Source: Anaerolineales bacterium
GTDB lineage: Bacteria; Chloroflexota; Anaerolineae; Anaerolineales; DRMV01
Reading direction: 5' to 3'
Assembly: GCA_015484985.1 (NCBI GenBank)
Contig: WFUL01000252.1
Span: forward strand, 1 to 15,380
DNA: 15,380 nucleotides
The notes beneath the pieces were generated by a model that searched no databases, was not told the origin of the DNA, and saw only the letters and a list, made by a program, of their open reading frames with translations. Below are positions 13,497 through 15,380 of this stretch, piece by piece (positions within the stretch are counted from its first letter, which is position 1; each line of letters opens with the position of its first letter). The translations under genes were made by a program, and so were the position numbers.

Positions 13497-14864
13497 CTAT
13501 CCGCGGAAGCCGTACAGGAACCGCACCACCGCCTGGATGCCCTTCTCCCAGGTGGGGAGATGTTGATTTTCATTGGGCCCATGGGCCCGGCTGTCGGGCA
13601 AGGCGAAGCCCGTAAGCAAGGAGGTCACGTCCGCGTATTGTTGCAAAAAGGCCACCGCAGGGATGGTCCCGCCACTACGGGCCAGGAGGGGTTCCACACC
13701 CCAGGTCTCCTGCAGGGCCTGGCGCAGGGTCTGGACCGCGGGCGTGTCCCAGGGGAGCAGCACCGGCGGCGCGCCCACGCCGTAGCGCAGTTCCCAGCGG
13801 ACGTAGGGCGGCATATGGGCCTCCAGATAGGCCCGAATCTGCCGGTGTACCTCGTCGGGGTCCTGGTCCGGGACCAGGCGACAGGAGAACTTGACGGTCA
13901 CCGAAGAGGGCACGATGGTCTTGCTCCCGGTGCCCACGTATCCGCCCAGGATGCCGTGGAACTCCAGGGTGGGCCGGGCCAGGGTGCGCTCCAGGGGCGT
14001 ATACCCGGCCTCGCCCCAATAGCCGGGAACCCCATACCGGCGCCGCACTTCCTCCTCGTCCGGGAAGGGCAGCCGGGACAACATCTCGCGTTCCTCCGGC
14101 GTCAGGGGGCGGACGGCGTCGTAGAAGCCCGGCACGGTCACGCGGCCCTGGTCGTCGTGCATGCAACCCAGCACGCGCATCGCGGCCTGAATGGGGTTGG
14201 GCATGGCCCCGCCGTACAGGCCGGAGTGGAGTTCCTCCTTGGGGCCGTACACCTCCAGTTCGAACAGGGCCAGCCCCCGCAGGCCGTAGGTTATCGTGGG
14301 CAGGTCCGGCCCCTGCATCCCGGCATCGGGATTGAGACAGATGTCGGCCCGCAACGCCTCCGCGTGGTCCTGGAGCACCCGGGGCAGGCTGGGGGAACCG
14401 ATTTCCTCCTCGCCCTCCAGCAGGAACTTCACGTTTAGCGGGAGGCCCGCCTCCCGCGCCGCGTCCACCGCGGCCAGCAGGGCGATGATTTGGGCCTTCA
14501 TGTCCGCGGCACCACGCGCGTAAATCCGGTCTCCCATCACTACCGGTTCGAAGGGCATGGACTGCCACGCTTCGGCCTCGCCCGGTGGCTGGACGTCGTA
14601 ATGGCCGTACAGGAGCACCGTGGGCGCGCCCGAGGGACCGGGAATTTCCCCAAAGAGCACGGGATGTTTTTCCGTCTCCCACAGCATCACGCGCGCCTGC
14701 AGGTCGTTACGCAACCGGCGGGCCAGCCATTCCGCCGCCCGCCTTACTTCCGAGGCATACGTCGGATCCGTGGAAATGGAGGGAATCCGGAGGAAGTCTT
14801 CCAGCCACCGGCGATAGCGGGGCATTTGATGACGCACATGTTCCAGGGCCCGGCCCAGGGTCAT
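13497..14864 (-). CDS. M20-family metallopeptidase (dipeptidase)
   Basis: A 455-residue zinc peptidase of the M20/M25/M40 type, probably a cytoplasmic dipeptidase. Metal-site residues appear in the right order: H88 and D90 in YGHYDVQP, D121 in RGAADMKAQ, the Glu cluster in LEGEEEIGSP (149-158) with the catalytic and ligand Glu, D180 in NPDAGM, and H428 in RAHGPNE. The inserted dimerisation domain begins near 195 (GLRGLALFELEVYG) and returns to the catalytic domain near 375 (SGGTIPA at 397-403). Length is typical. The start at 14864 has GGAGG seven bases upstream. It is divergent from hisD and lies upstream of speD in the same direction. Substrate specificity cannot be assigned. Confidence 0.9.
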   Translation of the reverse strand: MTLGRALEHVRHQMPRYRRWLEDFLRIPSISTDPTYASEVRRAAEWLARRLRNDLQARVMLWETEKHPVLFGEIPGPSGAPTVLLYGHYDVQPPGEAEAWQSMPFEPVVMGDRIYARGAADMKAQIIALLAAVDAAREAGLPLNVKFLLEGEEEIGSPSLPRVLQDHAEALRADICLNPDAGMQGPDLPTITYGLRGLALFELEVYGPKEELHSGLYGGAMPNPIQAAMRVLGCMHDDQGRVTVPGFYDAVRPLTPEEREMLSRLPFPDEEEVRRRYGVPGYWGEAGYTPLERTLARPTLEFHGILGGYVGTGSKTIVPSSVTVKFSCRLVPDQDPDEVHRQIRAYLEAHMPPYVRWELRYGVGAPPVLLPWDTPAVQTLRQALQETWGVEPLLARSGGTIPAVAFLQQYADVTSLLTGFALPDSRAHGPNENQHLPTWEKGIQAVVRFLYGFRG

Positions 14865-14895
14865 GGGAAAGCCTCCACGAAAGGGGTCTGGCTCA

Positions 14896-14903
14896 AGTAT
14901 ACT
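14896..14903. promoter_or_regulatory. Shared palindromic -10 between the M20 peptidase and hisD
   Basis: AGTATACT is a perfect palindrome giving TATACT on each strand, 32 bases from the peptidase start and 42 bases from hisD. On the minus strand TTGCTC lies 18 bases upstream as a weak -35; the plus -35 is poor. It repeats the arrangement at 3820-3829. Confidence 0.45.
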
Positions 14904-14945
14904 ATCCCCCGTTCCTGGCGAGCAAACCCCGAGGAGGGAAGGCCC

Positions 14946-15380
14946 ATGAACCCTCGACCTCTGTTCCCGCAGTACGACGTGGCCACCGCGCGACGCACGA
15001 TTTTGCAACGCCAGCCCTGGGAGGCCCTGGTCCTCTCAGACCGCTTGAAAGAAAGTATCGCCCGGGTTTTTGGGGAACCCCTTTCTCCCTGGGAAGCCGT
15101 AGCCCGTATCGTGGAGGACGTACGACAGCGGGGCGATGCCGCGCTTCGGGAGTGGACCCGGCGCCTGGACGGCCTGGACCTGACGACCTTCCAGGTCCCG
15201 CCCGAAGCCCTGCATCGTGCGCTCGAGGCGCTGGACCCCGCCTTGCGGCAGGCCCTGGAACACGCCGCGCGGCGCATTGAAGCCTTCCACCGCCGTCAAC
15301 CCCTGACCTCCTGGTTCACCCAGGACCTGGGCGGCGTGCTGGGCCACTTGGTGCGCCCCCTGGAGCGAGTGGGCTGTTAC
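14946..15380 (+). CDS. hisD: Histidinol dehydrogenase, N-terminal part (cut by the right edge)
   Basis: The first 145 codons of a gene that continues beyond the window. The protein would oxidise histidinol to histidine with NAD+, the last step of histidine synthesis. Recognition rests on the N-terminal pattern: VARIVEDVRQRGDAALREWTRRLDG (51-75), a helix ending RRIEAFHRRQ, and GHLVRPLERVGCY (133-145), which normally leads into the VPGG motif just past the edge. The ATG has GGAGGG seven bases upstream. No stop is seen and no frameshift is apparent. Catalytic His, Glu and zinc ligands lie outside the window. Whether other his genes follow cannot be seen. Confidence 0.9.
   Translation, partial: MNPRPLFPQYDVATARRTILQRQPWEALVLSDRLKESIARVFGEPLSPWEAVARIVEDVRQRGDAALREWTRRLDGLDLTTFQVPPEALHRALEALDPALRQALEHAARRIEAFHRRQPLTSWFTQDLGGVLGHLVRPLERVGCY

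Noticed and set aside
13560..14438. Open frame of 292 codons on the plus strand
   Set aside because: It lies wholly opposite the M20 peptidase, which has all catalytic motifs. The plus frame is rich in Gly/His/Gln and has no domain; it is a GC-rich antisense shadow.
1..15380. CRISPR array, insertion sequence, prophage or defence system
   Set aside because: No regularly spaced repeats, transposase, integrase or terminal repeats were seen; gene content is housekeeping with tight spacing and even composition.

Overview
The window reads as chromosomal DNA of a GC-rich, probably thermophilic bacterium, most likely a Chloroflexota of the Anaerolineae kind. This is a judgement from gene content and protein style, not from a search. 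The main pointer to heat is a speD-bpsA pair, because BpsA makes the branched polyamines typical of thermophiles. There are 14 well-supported protein genes plus one gene cut by each window edge. I see no rRNA, tRNA, insertion sequence, integrase, phage gene or CRISPR array. This looks like core chromosome, not an island.

Layout. (1) 1-1300, minus strand: a radical SAM / helix-hairpin-helix DNA-repair-type protein whose stop overlaps the start of a gene leaving the left edge. (2) 1642-2937, plus: an alkaline-phosphatase-superfamily hydrolase. A perfect 22-bp bidirectional terminator separates it from the convergent rnc gene (RNase III, minus). (3) 3800-8011, plus: a probable operon of ligA (NAD-dependent DNA ligase), a DMT/EamA permease and prmA (ribosomal protein L11 methyltransferase). 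(4) 8030-11559, plus: a second unit with its own extended -10. It encodes an MBL-fold protein that has lost its metal ligands, a small conserved-looking hypothetical protein, mutY with a nearly intact Nudix box, and an MFS drug-type exporter. (5) 11620-13460, minus: speD-bpsA, behind a strong promoter and a leader of about 350 nt that can fold extensively. (6) 13497-14864, minus: an M20 dipeptidase, divergent from hisD (plus), which runs off the right edge.

How the genes work together. SpeD makes decarboxylated S-adenosylmethionine and BpsA uses it as aminopropyl donor; this is the clearest pathway pair. Several genes concern nucleic-acid integrity (radical SAM protein, RNase III, LigA, MutY), but they lie in different transcription units. 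LigA and the radical SAM protein share a QPxLPL tail resembling a beta-clamp-binding hexapeptide.

The best candidates for undescribed biology are four. The speD leader has a 15-bp long-range stem that uses G-U pairs only in the speD-sense RNA, a possible pseudoknot covering the speD Shine-Dalgarno, and a His/Arg/Tyr-rich mini-ORF. The two tails suggest clamp recruitment. The MBL protein looks like a pseudoenzyme. The MutY-Nudix protein may be bifunctional.
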